DNA of 64,000 nucleotides from Virgibacillus_N oceani_A (lineage in GTDB: Bacteria; Bacillota; Bacilli; Bacillales; Amphibacillaceae), in assembly GCA_041521345.1 (NCBI GenBank), contig JBGOHB010000024.1, one strand, 5' to 3'. The stretch's first letter is position 1, and every line of letters begins with the position of its first letter. A program made the position numbers and the translations under genes. Below are positions 51,886 to 60,854 of the stretch, one piece after another. Under the pieces are notes generated by a model that made no database searches, was not told the origin of the DNA, and saw only the letters and a list, made by a program, of their open reading frames with translations.

Positions 51886-52866
51886 TCAGGAACTTGTTAC
51901 TTCTCCTCCATTTACATGCAGAACCTGACCAGTAACGAAGCGGGAATCATCTGAAGCAAGATAAACGTAAGTAGGAGCAAGCTCAAATGGCTGGGACACA
52001 CGATTCATTGGATTATTTGTAGAAGCAAAAACAGCGATCTGATCGGACGAGAAGCTTGCAGGTATAAGTGGCGTCCAGATTCGGCCTGGTGCAACCGCGT
52101 TTACACGGATTCCCTGGTCAATCACATTTTGTGACAAGGCTCTTGTAAATCCGATATTGGCAGCTTTTGTGGCTACATAATCAATCATGACAGATTCTCC
52201 GGCGTAAACAGTTACAGAAGTCGTGTTAATGATGGAACTTCCTGACTTTAAGTAAGGGAGTGCTGCTCTTGTCGTATAAAAGTGAGCGTAAATATTCACT
52301 TTAAAAGTGTTGTCAAATTGTTCATCCGTAATATCCAATAAGCTTAGCTGCTGGAATTGTATACCAACATGGTTGCAAAGGACATCCAGCTTTCCAAACG
52401 TCTTTATCGTCTTTTCTACAATGGCAATACATTGGCTTTTTTTCCTAAGGTCTCCAGGTAATAACAAACATCGCTGTCCAATTTCCTCGACTCTCCGCTT
52501 TGTTCTTTCTGCGTCCTCATGTTCATCTAAGTAGGCAATGGCCACATCCGCACCTTCCTTGGCAAATGCAATGGCAACAGCAGCGCCGATTCCACTGTCC
52601 CCTCCAGTTATAAGCGCAACTTTTCCAGTTAACTTGCCACTTCCCTGATAATTCGGGTTTTCAATGATTGGTAAGGGGACCATCCATTTTTCCACACCAG
52701 GCTGTCTAAGCTGACGCTGTTCTGGTGCATTCAACGGTATTTCTTCATATTTGGTGATTTTTCCATAGTTGGGGTACATTGGGTAGGGAGTTGTTTTTTG
52801 ATGATCCTTAAACCATTGCTGTAGCTGTTTCATTTCCTGCAGCTTTTTCTCATATTCCTGATCCAT
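51886..52866 (-). CDS. SDR oxidoreductase (YhdF/YhxD/YdaD type)
   Basis: A 326-residue short-chain dehydrogenase with a 60-residue N-terminal extension (QKTTPYPMYPNYGKI) typical of the general-stress group YdaD/YhdF/YhxD. NAD(P) loop ITGGDSGIGAAVAIAFAKEG, NNAG equivalent LCNHVGIQ, catalytic Ser in IINTTSVTVYAG and Tyr-x-x-x-Lys in DYVATKAA. Substrate unknown. The usual NNAG is CNHVG, as in this subgroup. Confidence 0.9.
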   Translation of the reverse strand: MDQEYEKKLQEMKQLQQWFKDHQKTTPYPMYPNYGKITKYEEIPLNAPEQRQLRQPGVEKWMVPLPIIENPNYQGSGKLTGKVALITGGDSGIGAAVAIAFAKEGADVAIAYLDEHEDAERTKRRVEEIGQRCLLLPGDLRKKSQCIAIVEKTIKTFGKLDVLCNHVGIQFQQLSLLDITDEQFDNTFKVNIYAHFYTTRAALPYLKSGSSIINTTSVTVYAGESVMIDYVATKAANIGFTRALSQNVIDQGIRVNAVAPGRIWTPLIPASFSSDQIAVFASTNNPMNRVSQPFELAPTYVYLASDDSRFVTGQVLHVNGGEVTSS

Positions 52867-53086
52867 GAAATGCCTCCTCTTGTTGTTATTTATATATAAA
52901 TATGAGGCGTGGTCAGTTTATATGTTTGTTGTGTTTATGCATGGATGAGATTGGCCATTATTGATGATACTATTGAATAACTTGGGATATTATTTGTTGT
53001 AAATTTCATTTATTTACTTGCATTATTTTCTGAAAAATGGTAACTTAAAAATGTAAAATTATTCGTTAAAGGAGTGAGGGGTATTT

Positions 53087-53125
53087 ATGTTTTTATCTGT
53101 AGTGCTTCAACTTGTATTTGCTTAA
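53087..53125 (+). CDS. 12-residue leader peptide of the ABC-F gene
   Basis: AAAGGAGTGAGGGG precedes an ATG encoding MFLSVVLQLVFA and stop. A strong ribosome binding site before so short a frame, followed by a terminator and an ABC-F gene, is the layout of antibiotic-sensing attenuators where ribosome stalling on the leader changes RNA folding. Confidence 0.65.
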   Translation: MFLSVVLQLVFA

Positions 53126-53137
53126 AGATGGGATAAG

Positions 53138-53270
53138 TATGCCCTTTTTTACTAAGTCAAATGCAAGTAACAAGCAGCAGATATTTACCTGAACCCTTCT
53201 AATAGATACCGGTGCTTACAGAAAATGGATAGCACTTTTGGGCAGGGCATATCGCTCTGCCTTTTTACTT
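53138..53270 (+). promoter_or_regulatory. Transcription attenuator of the ABC-F gene
   Basis: A terminator GGCAG/CTGCC (53241-53261) with a T tract lies about 85 bases before the gene. Its left arm overlaps AGGGCATA (53244-53251), which is exactly complementary to TATGCCCT at 53138-53145 just after the leader frame. The two pairings exclude each other, giving terminated and read-through states. Confidence 0.6.
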
Positions 53271-53352
53271 TTTTAAGGAGTCGTGACTGTTCTCCTCTTG
53301 TGCTTGCTTTGTACTTAACCAAACATTGACATTCGTGACACAAGGAGAGAAA

Positions 53353-54900
53353 ATGATGAGTATTGTAGATGTACAAAATTTAACGCACGGATTTGGTGAT
53401 AAAACGGTCTTGCGGGATGTTTCATTTCGTATGATGAAAGAAGAACATATAGGTCTTACTGGCCCTAATGGTGCTGGAAAATCAACGCTATTGAATATTT
53501 TGACAGGACAGCTGCTCCCTGATGCAGGGGACATCACCTGGCATCCAAATGTGAAAGCAGGTAATCTTCAGCAGCATATCAACCTGAATACAGGAGATAG
53601 TATACGTACGTTTTTACAAGGAGCATTTAGTCACTTATTCCATGCAGAGAAAGAAATGCTTTCATTGACAGAAGAGATGGGTGATTTGAAAAGCACCAAA
53701 CTTAATTCAGCCTTGAAAAAATACAGTGATTTACAAACATGGCTGGAACAAAGCAATTTTTATGGCATTGACGCGACAATTGAAGATGTTGCTGCAGGAC
53801 TTGGGCTAACTCAGCTGGGAATGGATACAGATGTCGGCAGCTTAAGTGGAGGACAGCGAACAAAACTGTTACTGGCAAAACTTTTGCTGCAAAAACCTGA
53901 TTTATTGCTGCTTGATGAACCGACAAACTATCTGGATACGGCACATATTGAATGGCTCACGTCCTATTTAAAGGACTACCCACACGCTTTTTTGCTGATT
54001 ACACATGATACACATTTTATGAATGAGGTAGTTCATGTCATTTTTCATTTGGAGCATCAAAGGTTAACCCGATATACAGGAAATTACATTCAGTTTGAAG
54101 CGGCATACAAACTGCGCAGAAGACAAATTCACCAGCAATTTGAGCGCCAGCAGGAGGAAATTAAAAAGCTGGAAATATATGTTCAAAAGAATAAAGCACG
54201 CGCATCCACAGCAAAACAAGCGAAAAGCCGGGAAAAGAAATTGCAAAAGATCGAACGGATTGAAAAACCAACGTCAAATCCCCCGGCACGATTTTCATTT
54301 TCTGTGTCACACGAACCTGAAAGTGTGCTGCTGCAGGCAGAAAATTTATCTATCGGATATGAGTCTGCCTTGTTTTCGTCTATTCACTTAAAGCTTGAAA
54401 GAGGAGCAAAAGTTGCTTTGACAGGACATAATGGCATTGGTAAAACAACAACATTAAAAACATTGCTTAGTGAAATATCCACACTTGGAGGCGCTATCTC
54501 CCTGGGAGAACGCGTTCTGCCAGCATATTTCGAGCAGGAATTTCACTCCCATGCAACCCACACAGCACTGGATGAAATTTGGTCGGCATATCCAGATCTC
54601 ATGCAAAAAGAAGTGCGTAAAAAGCTTGCCAGATGCGGCCTGAAAACGGAACATATTTTTCAGCCATTGCATTCATTAAGCGGCGGGGAACAAACAAAGG
54701 TTCGTTTATGTAAACTCATGCTTGCCAGCAGCAATCTGCTTGTGTTGGATGAACCAACAAACCATCTGGACATAAATACAAAAGAGGCACTGCAGGAAGC
54801 TTTAATTGCGTATGATGGAACGATCTTACTCGTATCACACGAGCCTTCTTTCTATGAGGGCTGGGTAACAGAGGTATGGGATATGGAGAAGTGGATTTAA
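53353..54900 (+). CDS. ABC-F ribosome-protection ATPase
   Basis: A 515-residue protein with two ABC domains and no membrane segment. Domain 1: Walker A GPNGAGKST, signature VGSLSGGQRTKLLLAK, Walker B LLLLDEPTNYLD. Linker of about 80 residues, rich in Lys/Arg/Glu (KKLEIYVQKNKARASTAKQA), which reaches into the ribosome. Domain 2: GHNGIGKTT, HSLSGGEQTKVRLCK, LLVLDEPTNHLD. The attenuator upstream suggests an antibiotic-resistance ABC-F (VmlR/Lsa/Msr-like) rather than a housekeeping one. Confidence 0.9.
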   Translation: MMSIVDVQNLTHGFGDKTVLRDVSFRMMKEEHIGLTGPNGAGKSTLLNILTGQLLPDAGDITWHPNVKAGNLQQHINLNTGDSIRTFLQGAFSHLFHAEKEMLSLTEEMGDLKSTKLNSALKKYSDLQTWLEQSNFYGIDATIEDVAAGLGLTQLGMDTDVGSLSGGQRTKLLLAKLLLQKPDLLLLDEPTNYLDTAHIEWLTSYLKDYPHAFLLITHDTHFMNEVVHVIFHLEHQRLTRYTGNYIQFEAAYKLRRRQIHQQFERQQEEIKKLEIYVQKNKARASTAKQAKSREKKLQKIERIEKPTSNPPARFSFSVSHEPESVLLQAENLSIGYESALFSSIHLKLERGAKVALTGHNGIGKTTTLKTLLSEISTLGGAISLGERVLPAYFEQEFHSHATHTALDEIWSAYPDLMQKEVRKKLARCGLKTEHIFQPLHSLSGGEQTKVRLCKLMLASSNLLVLDEPTNHLDINTKEALQEALIAYDGTILLVSHEPSFYEGWVTEVWDMEKWI

Positions 54901-54986
54901 TTCCCAGTTTAGCAATCGGTAAGAAACTTCCATATTCCATCCATGGTACGATAACAATTAAGATATGGAAAGGGAGATGGAAATGA

Positions 54987-55727
54987 ATGAATAATAACCT
55001 GAATGACAGGTGCTGTTCAGCTAACGCAAAAACTAATATGACGTTAAATAACAATGAAACAACAAACCACAAAATCGTGTCAAGAGAAAAATGGATTGAA
55101 ACCCATCAGGCCTTTCTTGAAGAAGAAAAAGCATTCACCCGTCTTCGGGATAAACTGAATGCAAAGCGACGCCGCCTGCCTATGGTTGAAATTACAAAGC
55201 ATTATATATTTCAAGGCAAGGGCGTAGAAACTAGTCTCTATGATTTATTTGCGGGATATAAACAGCTCATTGTGTATCATTTCATGTTTGATCCCAGCTG
55301 GGAGGAAGGCTGTGACGGCTGCTCGATGATGGTTGATAATATGGGGCATCCGTCACATTTGGAGGCACGCAATACAAGGCTTGTCCTGATTTCAAGAGCA
55401 CCCATGGAAAAAATAGCACCTTTTCAACAACGCATGGGCTGGGAAATCCCATGGTATTCTTCCCATTCCACTGATTTTAATCAGGACTTCGGTGCAACGA
55501 CAGAAGCGGGTGAAACACATGGTTACAGTGTGTTTCTGTTGGACGGTAATAGAATTTATCATACCTATTCCACTGGGGCACGCGGTGTAGAATATCTGGG
55601 AAGCAATTGGAGTTACCTTGATATTACACCATTTGGCAGGCAGGAACTGTGGGAAGATTCACCGCCTGGGATTGATCAGACACAAACTTATGAATGGTGG
55701 CGGCATCATGATCGATATAAAGTGTGA
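54987..55727 (+). CDS. DUF899 thioredoxin-fold protein
   Basis: A 246-residue protein of the DUF899 family. VSREKWIETHQAFLEEEKAF begins the domain; HFMFDPSWEEGCDGCSMMVD carries a CxxC-like pair, LVLISRAPMEKIAPFQQRMG and FFLLD-like strands complete a thioredoxin fold, and YLDITPFGRQE ends it. Function unknown; redox or detoxification is likely. The ATG at 54987 has AAGGGAGATGG. Confidence 0.88.
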   Translation: MNNNLNDRCCSANAKTNMTLNNNETTNHKIVSREKWIETHQAFLEEEKAFTRLRDKLNAKRRRLPMVEITKHYIFQGKGVETSLYDLFAGYKQLIVYHFMFDPSWEEGCDGCSMMVDNMGHPSHLEARNTRLVLISRAPMEKIAPFQQRMGWEIPWYSSHSTDFNQDFGATTEAGETHGYSVFLLDGNRIYHTYSTGARGVEYLGSNWSYLDITPFGRQELWEDSPPGIDQTQTYEWWRHHDRYKV

Positions 55728-55848
55728 GTGTATTCAATCGATCTTTAGAACAATAATGTATAAGAATCATTTTAAAATCCAGTAGATGGGAAAATGAAGC
55801 TGTGACAGAACCTGAGGAAACATTGAGAGACGAACATTCTACTATAGT

Positions 55849-55972
55849 AGCTCCGGAAATATCCGTAGACTCCTGAGGGAGGTCGGCTAGGTTCGGTCAC
55901 GTCCTATGACCAACGCCGACACTCGCACACCCTGTGCTTGCGTCGGAATCATCGATGTAGACCCCGGAGCGG
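55849..55972. repeat. GC-rich dispersed palindromic element, degenerate copy
   Basis: GCTCCGGAAATATCCGTAGA and CTCCTGAGGG at the left, GTAGACCCCGGAGCGG at the right: same family as the element at 26.8-27.3 kb, but single and decayed. Confidence 0.6.
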
Positions 55973-56064
55973 TTTTTAAGTGCAAGTTTAGGGAGGTTCG
56001 TATTTTTGTTTACTACAATTGTTTTATCCAGCTGTATGAATCACCCCGGCTCCCTTTCGCATTG

Positions 56065-56919
56065 TTAGAAAAAACCAAGCTGCTTAGGAGTAAGTCCTTC
56101 ATACGTAATACCCAGCATTTCCTGAAGTTCCTTCGCATTCCCCGCAGCATGTCCACCGGAATTGTTGTTGAACACGATATAAAGTTCTTCCGTTTCTTTT
56201 TCCAGTTCTATAATTCTATTTTTCCATTCCATTAATTCATCCTGATTATAATCATATAGATAACGTACTTCCCGCCAATTAGTATCTGCACTATTCGGTT
56301 TATTCCATCCATGGATATTTCTCCCATGCATCCGGATCATTGTTTTTTCGGAATTTGTTACCACCGGTACAGTAGGAATCGAATTGCTGCCTGCTTGGGG
56401 TTCATCCACAATAGAGTGAATCCAGCCCTCCTCTTTCATAAACTGTAACGTGCTATCACGATATTTTTCCGAGAACCATGATTGATTTCTGAATTCCAAT
56501 GCAACAGGAAGATCCTCCATCATCTTTTTGCAATAGCGCAAATAATTTACATTCTCTTTTTTACAGGTAAACCAAGGCGGAAACTGAAAAAGGATACACG
56601 CTAATTTCCCGGCATGGATATAGGATTCCAGTGATTTTTTGTAAGCCGTGAACATCTCTTTTACTGAATCAAAAGGCTGATCATCCCTACGCTGATGTCC
56701 GGTCATTCCCTGATATGCCTTTACTATAAAACGGAAATTATCCGGGGTATCTGCCACCCACTTTTTCACGTTCTTTTCTGGCTGAATCGCATAAAATGCG
56801 GTATCGACTTCCACGACAGGAAAATGACTGCTGTATTCTACTAATTTATTCTTTGGTTTTACATTGCCGGCGTAAATGGAATAGTGGTCTCCCCATCCGG
56901 TTAATCCGATATAATTCAT
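56065..56919 (-). CDS. DUF72 (YecE/YunF-like) protein
   Basis: A 284-residue TIM-barrel protein: MNYIGLTGWGDHYSIYAG, FPVVEVDTAFYAIQPEKNVK, FRFIVKAYQGMTGHQ, CILFQFPPWFTCKKENVNYL, VALEFRNQSWF and IRMHGRNIHGW are all DUF72 blocks. Its role is not known. The ATG at 56919 has GGAGGTG; a longer frame to 56985 is not needed. Confidence 0.9.
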   Translation of the reverse strand: MNYIGLTGWGDHYSIYAGNVKPKNKLVEYSSHFPVVEVDTAFYAIQPEKNVKKWVADTPDNFRFIVKAYQGMTGHQRRDDQPFDSVKEMFTAYKKSLESYIHAGKLACILFQFPPWFTCKKENVNYLRYCKKMMEDLPVALEFRNQSWFSEKYRDSTLQFMKEEGWIHSIVDEPQAGSNSIPTVPVVTNSEKTMIRMHGRNIHGWNKPNSADTNWREVRYLYDYNQDELMEWKNRIIELEKETEELYIVFNNNSGGHAAGNAKELQEMLGITYEGLTPKQLGFF

Positions 56920-57025
56920 TCGGACACCTCCACAACTTATCATATTAAATTTACAGCAAATATGGAAGTGGAGCGTCCATGTCATGTATACTGTAATTAG
57001 GAATCATAAAGGAGCTTTATCGGAA

Positions 57026-57157
57026 ATGAAAGTAAAAATGAATGTACAAACAGCCTACCGCGGGGATTTATTGCGTGCTGGGAAAATCTATGAAATCGAT
57101 GAATCAACAGCAATGCGCTGGGTCGCCAGTAAATTAGCGGAAAAGGTAAAAGAATAG
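57026..57157 (+). CDS. Small 43-residue protein, unknown
   Basis: AAAGGAG precedes an ATG for MKVKMNVQTAYRGDLLRAGK, then IYEIDESTAMRWVASKLAEK and VKE stop. It looks like a compact strand-strand-helix unit, similar in style to small phage-derived proteins. A strong terminator follows directly. Confidence 0.6.
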   Translation: MKVKMNVQTAYRGDLLRAGKIYEIDESTAMRWVASKLAEKVKE

Positions 57158-57161
57158 CTGA

Positions 57162-57198
57162 AAAAGGGTCATTCCACAAAATGTGAAATGACCCTTTT
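57162..57198. terminator. Bidirectional terminator
   Basis: AAAAGGGTCATT and AATGACCCTTTT form a perfect 12-bp stem with a 13-base loop between the small plus-strand gene and the minus-strand ferredoxin gene. Confidence 0.88.
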
Positions 57199-57199
57199 C

Positions 57200-57439
57200 C
57201 TATCTATTTGCAAAGAATTCCTCAGCTTTTTCCAAAAAGACTTCCTGTTCAGCGGTTAGATCATATTCTTCCTCGATTGCATCTACCGGGCAGACAGCCT
57301 TGCATGCAGCACAATCGATACAAACATCCGGATCTATGTAAAACTGATCAGGACCTTCCTCTATACAATCAACTGGACACACGCTCACACATTCGGCAGA
57401 TTTTTCAGAGCCGCATGGATCCAATATAACAAATGCCAT
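57200..57439 (-). CDS. YfhL-type 4Fe-4S dicluster ferredoxin
   Basis: A 79-residue ferredoxin. Cluster 1 uses Cys in DPCGSEKSAECVSVCPVDCI and cluster 2 DVCIDCAACKAVCPVDAI. The unusual spacing in the first motif is that of YfhL and Thermus-type 7Fe/8Fe ferredoxins. An acidic C-terminal helix follows. GGGAGG precedes the ATG. Confidence 0.9.
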   Translation of the reverse strand: MAFVILDPCGSEKSAECVSVCPVDCIEEGPDQFYIDPDVCIDCAACKAVCPVDAIEEEYDLTAEQEVFLEKAEEFFANR

Positions 57440-57536
57440 TTATGTTAACCTCCCTTGTAAGCTTTAACAAAACTAAAATCTATCTTCCCATCCATCATAC
57501 AAGAGAAATGCCGGTTAAGTAAACAGTTTGGCACGG

Positions 57537-57866
57537 TTATTTTCTTTCAAAATACAAATGATAGTGAAGAGCACAGCCAGGATTAAATGAAGTTTGACAG
57601 TTGGGACATGTATTGACACTGGATAAGTACTCGCTGATTGTTAATACCTCCCCACATCCGCCACATAAAATGGCCATTTCGGAAAATAAGCTCCGAGGCC
57701 AAACTGCTCGTCTGCCACACCCATGTTCCTGATGGCATTGATAGCACGGAAAATATTGTCCGCAGCAATAAAATTTAATCGCAATTTGATCATTTCCCTC
57801 ATGATAATGGCTGCAGCGGGTTTCTTGATCTATAGCTCCTTTTACAGAAAAGCCATGGATTATCAT
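57537..57866 (-). CDS. CHY zinc-finger protein
   Basis: A 109-residue protein whose Cys/His pattern fits the CHY finger: TRCSHYHEGNDQIAIKFYCC, YPCYQCHQE-like FPCYQCHQEHG, ILCGGCGEVLTISEYL and NTCPNCQTSFNPGCALHYH. Bacterial members bind zinc; function unknown. Confidence 0.9.
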   Translation of the reverse strand: MIIHGFSVKGAIDQETRCSHYHEGNDQIAIKFYCCGQYFPCYQCHQEHGCGRRAVWPRSLFSEMAILCGGCGEVLTISEYLSSVNTCPNCQTSFNPGCALHYHLYFERK

Positions 57867-57964
57867 GAAAAACAGCCCCTTTTCTTCATTCCTATTATAT
57901 CGGAAGGGTTTTATTTTTTGAAGGCAGGGAATTAGATTTACAAAAAGATAAGGAGTTTTCCATC

Positions 57965-58162
57965 ATGAGAACATATACGGTAACACCAAATGTAGACGCA
58001 TCAGCTTGGTTTGTCAAACTGGAAGATGTCGCACCGGAAGAGATATATGATGCGAAAGATGAAGCCATTGAAGAAGCGAAAAGAATGGCTGAAGAAAACA
58101 GTCCAGCCCTGGTGCAGATTTTGGATAAAGAGCATAATGTGATTGAAGAGAAAAAATATTAA
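57965..58162 (+). CDS. DUF2188 protein
   Basis: A 65-residue protein, MRTYTVTPNVDASAWFVKLE, then a helix AKDEAIEEAKRMAEENSPAL and a final strand. Matches DUF2188, a strand-strand-helix-strand fold. AAGGAG precedes the ATG. Function unknown. Confidence 0.88.
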   Translation: MRTYTVTPNVDASAWFVKLEDVAPEEIYDAKDEAIEEAKRMAEENSPALVQILDKEHNVIEEKKY

Positions 58163-58281
58163 TTAAGGTAAAGCAGCCGAATGAGCGTATGGTTCTCATT
58201 CGGCTGCTTTATTATTATCCGCTTGATTTGGAAACCATCATTCCTATGTTTCCTTTTGGATATTTTGGCGATTTTTTATAA

Positions 58282-58414
58282 TTTATCAGCGGTCACTTTG
58301 AGTTTATCAGCGCTTTTCTTGGTTTATCAGCGTACAACTGGAATTTATCAGCGCTTTTTTCAATTTATCAGCGAACACCTAAGGTTTATCAGCGCTTTTC
58401 TTGTTTTATCAGCG
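58282..58414. repeat. Seven TTTATCAGCG boxes at alternating 21/20-bp spacing
   Basis: Identical decamers start at 58282, 58303, 58323, 58344, 58364, 58385 and 58405. Spacings are 21, 20, 21, 20, 21, 20. The fillers alternate between CTTTTCTTG-like and A/C-rich, giving a 41-bp higher-order unit. Lies between DUF2188 and the 3' end of topB. No function known to me. Confidence 0.9.
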
Positions 58415-58485
58415 TTCATCTATAATCATCTTTTTTTTAACAAAAACACTCCCTTTATTGCGTACGAAAAGAGGGCTCTCCTCAT

Positions 58486-60651
58486 CTACTTCTTCAACTT
58501 AGCCAATTGCTCAGCCAACGCATTATTTTTAAAATCATCATCTTGTTTCTTTAGATACTTATTTACATCTTTTTTCGATACTTTATGCTTTTTCTCTTGT
58601 TCTTTACGCTTATTAAATGTAGACAGTTTTTCCCGGTGCCCGCATTTACACATGAACGTCTTTCCTTCACCTTCTCCGCGTAATTCCATGCGCTTATGGC
58701 AATTTGGGCAGCGTGCATTTGTGTTTTTGGCAATGTTTTTCTTATGACCACAGGAGCGATCCTGACAAACAAGCATTCTACCGTGTTTATTTTTAATCTC
58801 AAGCATTAATTTGCCGCAATCCGGACATTTCGTGCCTGTCATGTTGTCATGCTTGAACTTTTCATCACTTTCTTTAATTTCCCGAACTACTTCCTTCGTA
58901 TAACCTTTCATTTCGGCAATAAATTTATTTTTTTCCAATCGGCCGTCAGCAATCTGCGCAAGCTTTTGTTCCCATTCTGCTGTCAGTGCGGGAGAACTCA
59001 AATCTTCCGGTACCAAATCAAGCAGCTGCCTGCCTTTGGATGTAATGAAAATATGCTTACCCTTCATTTCCATATACATCGTGTTAAACAGCTTTTCAAT
59101 GATATCTGCCCGGGTTGCCACAGTGCCAAGCCCGCCAGTTTGACTCATTGTTTTCGTCAAATGCTTATCTTCTGCCTTCATATAACGAGCAGGGTTTTCC
59201 ATTGCCTGAAGCAAAGCCCCTTCTGTAAAACGTTCCGGCGGCTTTGTTTCGCCTTGTGTTTGAGACACTCGGAGCTGTGTGAGTGTATCGCCCTTGCCTA
59301 CTTCAGGCAAGTTCTGATCTTCTTCCTCATCATCCTGTCTATTATCATATAACGCTTTCCAGCCCTGTTTCTTTACTACTTTTCCTTTTGCCGAAAAACG
59401 CTCTCCATCCATCTCCGCGGATATGGTCGTCTGTTCATATTCAAAAGGGTCGGCCAATACAGCCAAAAATCGTTTCACAACAAGATCATAGATTTTTCTT
59501 TCCTTATCCGATAAATCAGCTAGCATAACCCGCTCCTCTGTAGGGATTATCGCATGGTGATCAGATACCTTTTTATTATCAACCACCGATTTCGGCAGCT
59601 TCCATTCCTTGCCGAGCAGTTTTTTCGCAAAACGGGAATACTGATCCACGCCGCAAGCTTTTACACGATCCTTTAATGTTGGGACAATATCTGTGGAAAT
59701 GACCCGGGAATCGGTTCTTGGATACGTCAACACTTTATGCTGCTCATACAGCCGCTGCATGATGGATAATGTCTCTTTTCCGGAATAGTTAAAAATCCGG
59801 TTCGCATCTCTTTGCAGTTCCGTTAAATCAAAAAGCTGGGGTGCATGTTTTTTCTTGTACGACTTCTGCACATCTACTATTTCAGCAGGCTTTCCTTTCA
59901 CTTTTTCCAGTAAAGCATCCGCTTTTTCTCTGGAAAAAATTCGCCGGTTATTTTTAGCGTCCTGCCAGGTTAACTTAAAGCCTTTTTGGGTTTTTGCTTC
60001 AAGTCCATAAAATTTTTGCGGTTTAAATTCTGTGATTTCTTTTTCCCTTCTCGCAATCATGGCCAATGTCGGTGTTTGTACCCGGCCACTCGAAAGCTGG
60101 GCGTTAAATTTTGTTGTCAAGGCACGTGTTGCATTCAACCCGACATACCAATCCGCTTCTGAACGTGCTACCGCAGATGCATACAGATTTTCATACTGTT
60201 TGCCCGATTTTAATGATTTAAATCCATCACGGATTGCTTTATCTGTGACAGAGGAAATCCATAATCGCTTGACAGGCTTTTTCACGCGGGCTTTTTCTAA
60301 AATCCAGCGGGCAACAAGTTCCCCTTCTCTCCCCGCATCCGTTGCTATAACCACTTCCCCCACATCTTTTCGAGTCAACTGCGTTTTTACCGCACTAAAC
60401 TGTTTGCCCGTTTTTTTAATGACAACCAGCTTCAAATCTTTCGGAAGCATTGGTAAATCATCCAACTTCCAAGTCTTATATTTATCATCATATACTTCAG
60501 GATCAGCCAGGGTAACTAAATGCCCCAATGCCCAGGTAACAATATATTTATTGCCTTCCATAAAGCCATTTCCTTTTTTATGGCATTGCAAAACGCGTGC
60601 AATATCACGGCCTACAGAAGGTTTTTCAGCCAGTACTACTGTTTTGCTCAT
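58486..60651 (-). CDS. topB: DNA topoisomerase III
   Basis: A 721-residue type IA topoisomerase. TOPRIM domain: VVLAEKPSVGRDIARVL with the catalytic Glu and ATDAGREGELVARWIL with the metal-binding acids. Cleavage Tyr in KVLTYPRTDSRVIS (near 320). LSSGRVQTPTLAMIARRE is conserved domain IV. The C-terminus has zinc-ribbon pairs (CPDCGKLMLEI, CQDRSCGH, CPNCHKRMEL, CKCGHREKL) and a Lys-rich tail. Length equals B. subtilis TopB (727). Confidence 0.97.
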   Translation of the reverse strand: MSKTVVLAEKPSVGRDIARVLQCHKKGNGFMEGNKYIVTWALGHLVTLADPEVYDDKYKTWKLDDLPMLPKDLKLVVIKKTGKQFSAVKTQLTRKDVGEVVIATDAGREGELVARWILEKARVKKPVKRLWISSVTDKAIRDGFKSLKSGKQYENLYASAVARSEADWYVGLNATRALTTKFNAQLSSGRVQTPTLAMIARREKEITEFKPQKFYGLEAKTQKGFKLTWQDAKNNRRIFSREKADALLEKVKGKPAEIVDVQKSYKKKHAPQLFDLTELQRDANRIFNYSGKETLSIMQRLYEQHKVLTYPRTDSRVISTDIVPTLKDRVKACGVDQYSRFAKKLLGKEWKLPKSVVDNKKVSDHHAIIPTEERVMLADLSDKERKIYDLVVKRFLAVLADPFEYEQTTISAEMDGERFSAKGKVVKKQGWKALYDNRQDDEEEDQNLPEVGKGDTLTQLRVSQTQGETKPPERFTEGALLQAMENPARYMKAEDKHLTKTMSQTGGLGTVATRADIIEKLFNTMYMEMKGKHIFITSKGRQLLDLVPEDLSSPALTAEWEQKLAQIADGRLEKNKFIAEMKGYTKEVVREIKESDEKFKHDNMTGTKCPDCGKLMLEIKNKHGRMLVCQDRSCGHKKNIAKNTNARCPNCHKRMELRGEGEGKTFMCKCGHREKLSTFNKRKEQEKKHKVSKKDVNKYLKKQDDDFKNNALAEQLAKLKK

Positions 60652-60854
60652 CAGAAAAATTCCTTTCTTTTTTTCATCTGTCTCTACTTTATCACAGGTA
60701 AGGTAAAAGTTTAATCTCCATGTTTTTTTTATTCATTTTCATCAGGTAAGACATGTTTTTATTGGAATTTTTCGTAGGCATCAATCCCGCATACATAATA
60801 CCATCCACTTTGCACAAAATAACCCAAAGTATTTATGACGGAGGAGGACAAAAC

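Noticed and set aside
58181..58747. A 188-residue plus-strand frame over the TTTATCAGCG array
   Set aside because: It reads LSAL/FISA repeats from the DNA array, then the antisense of topB; no ribosome binding site.
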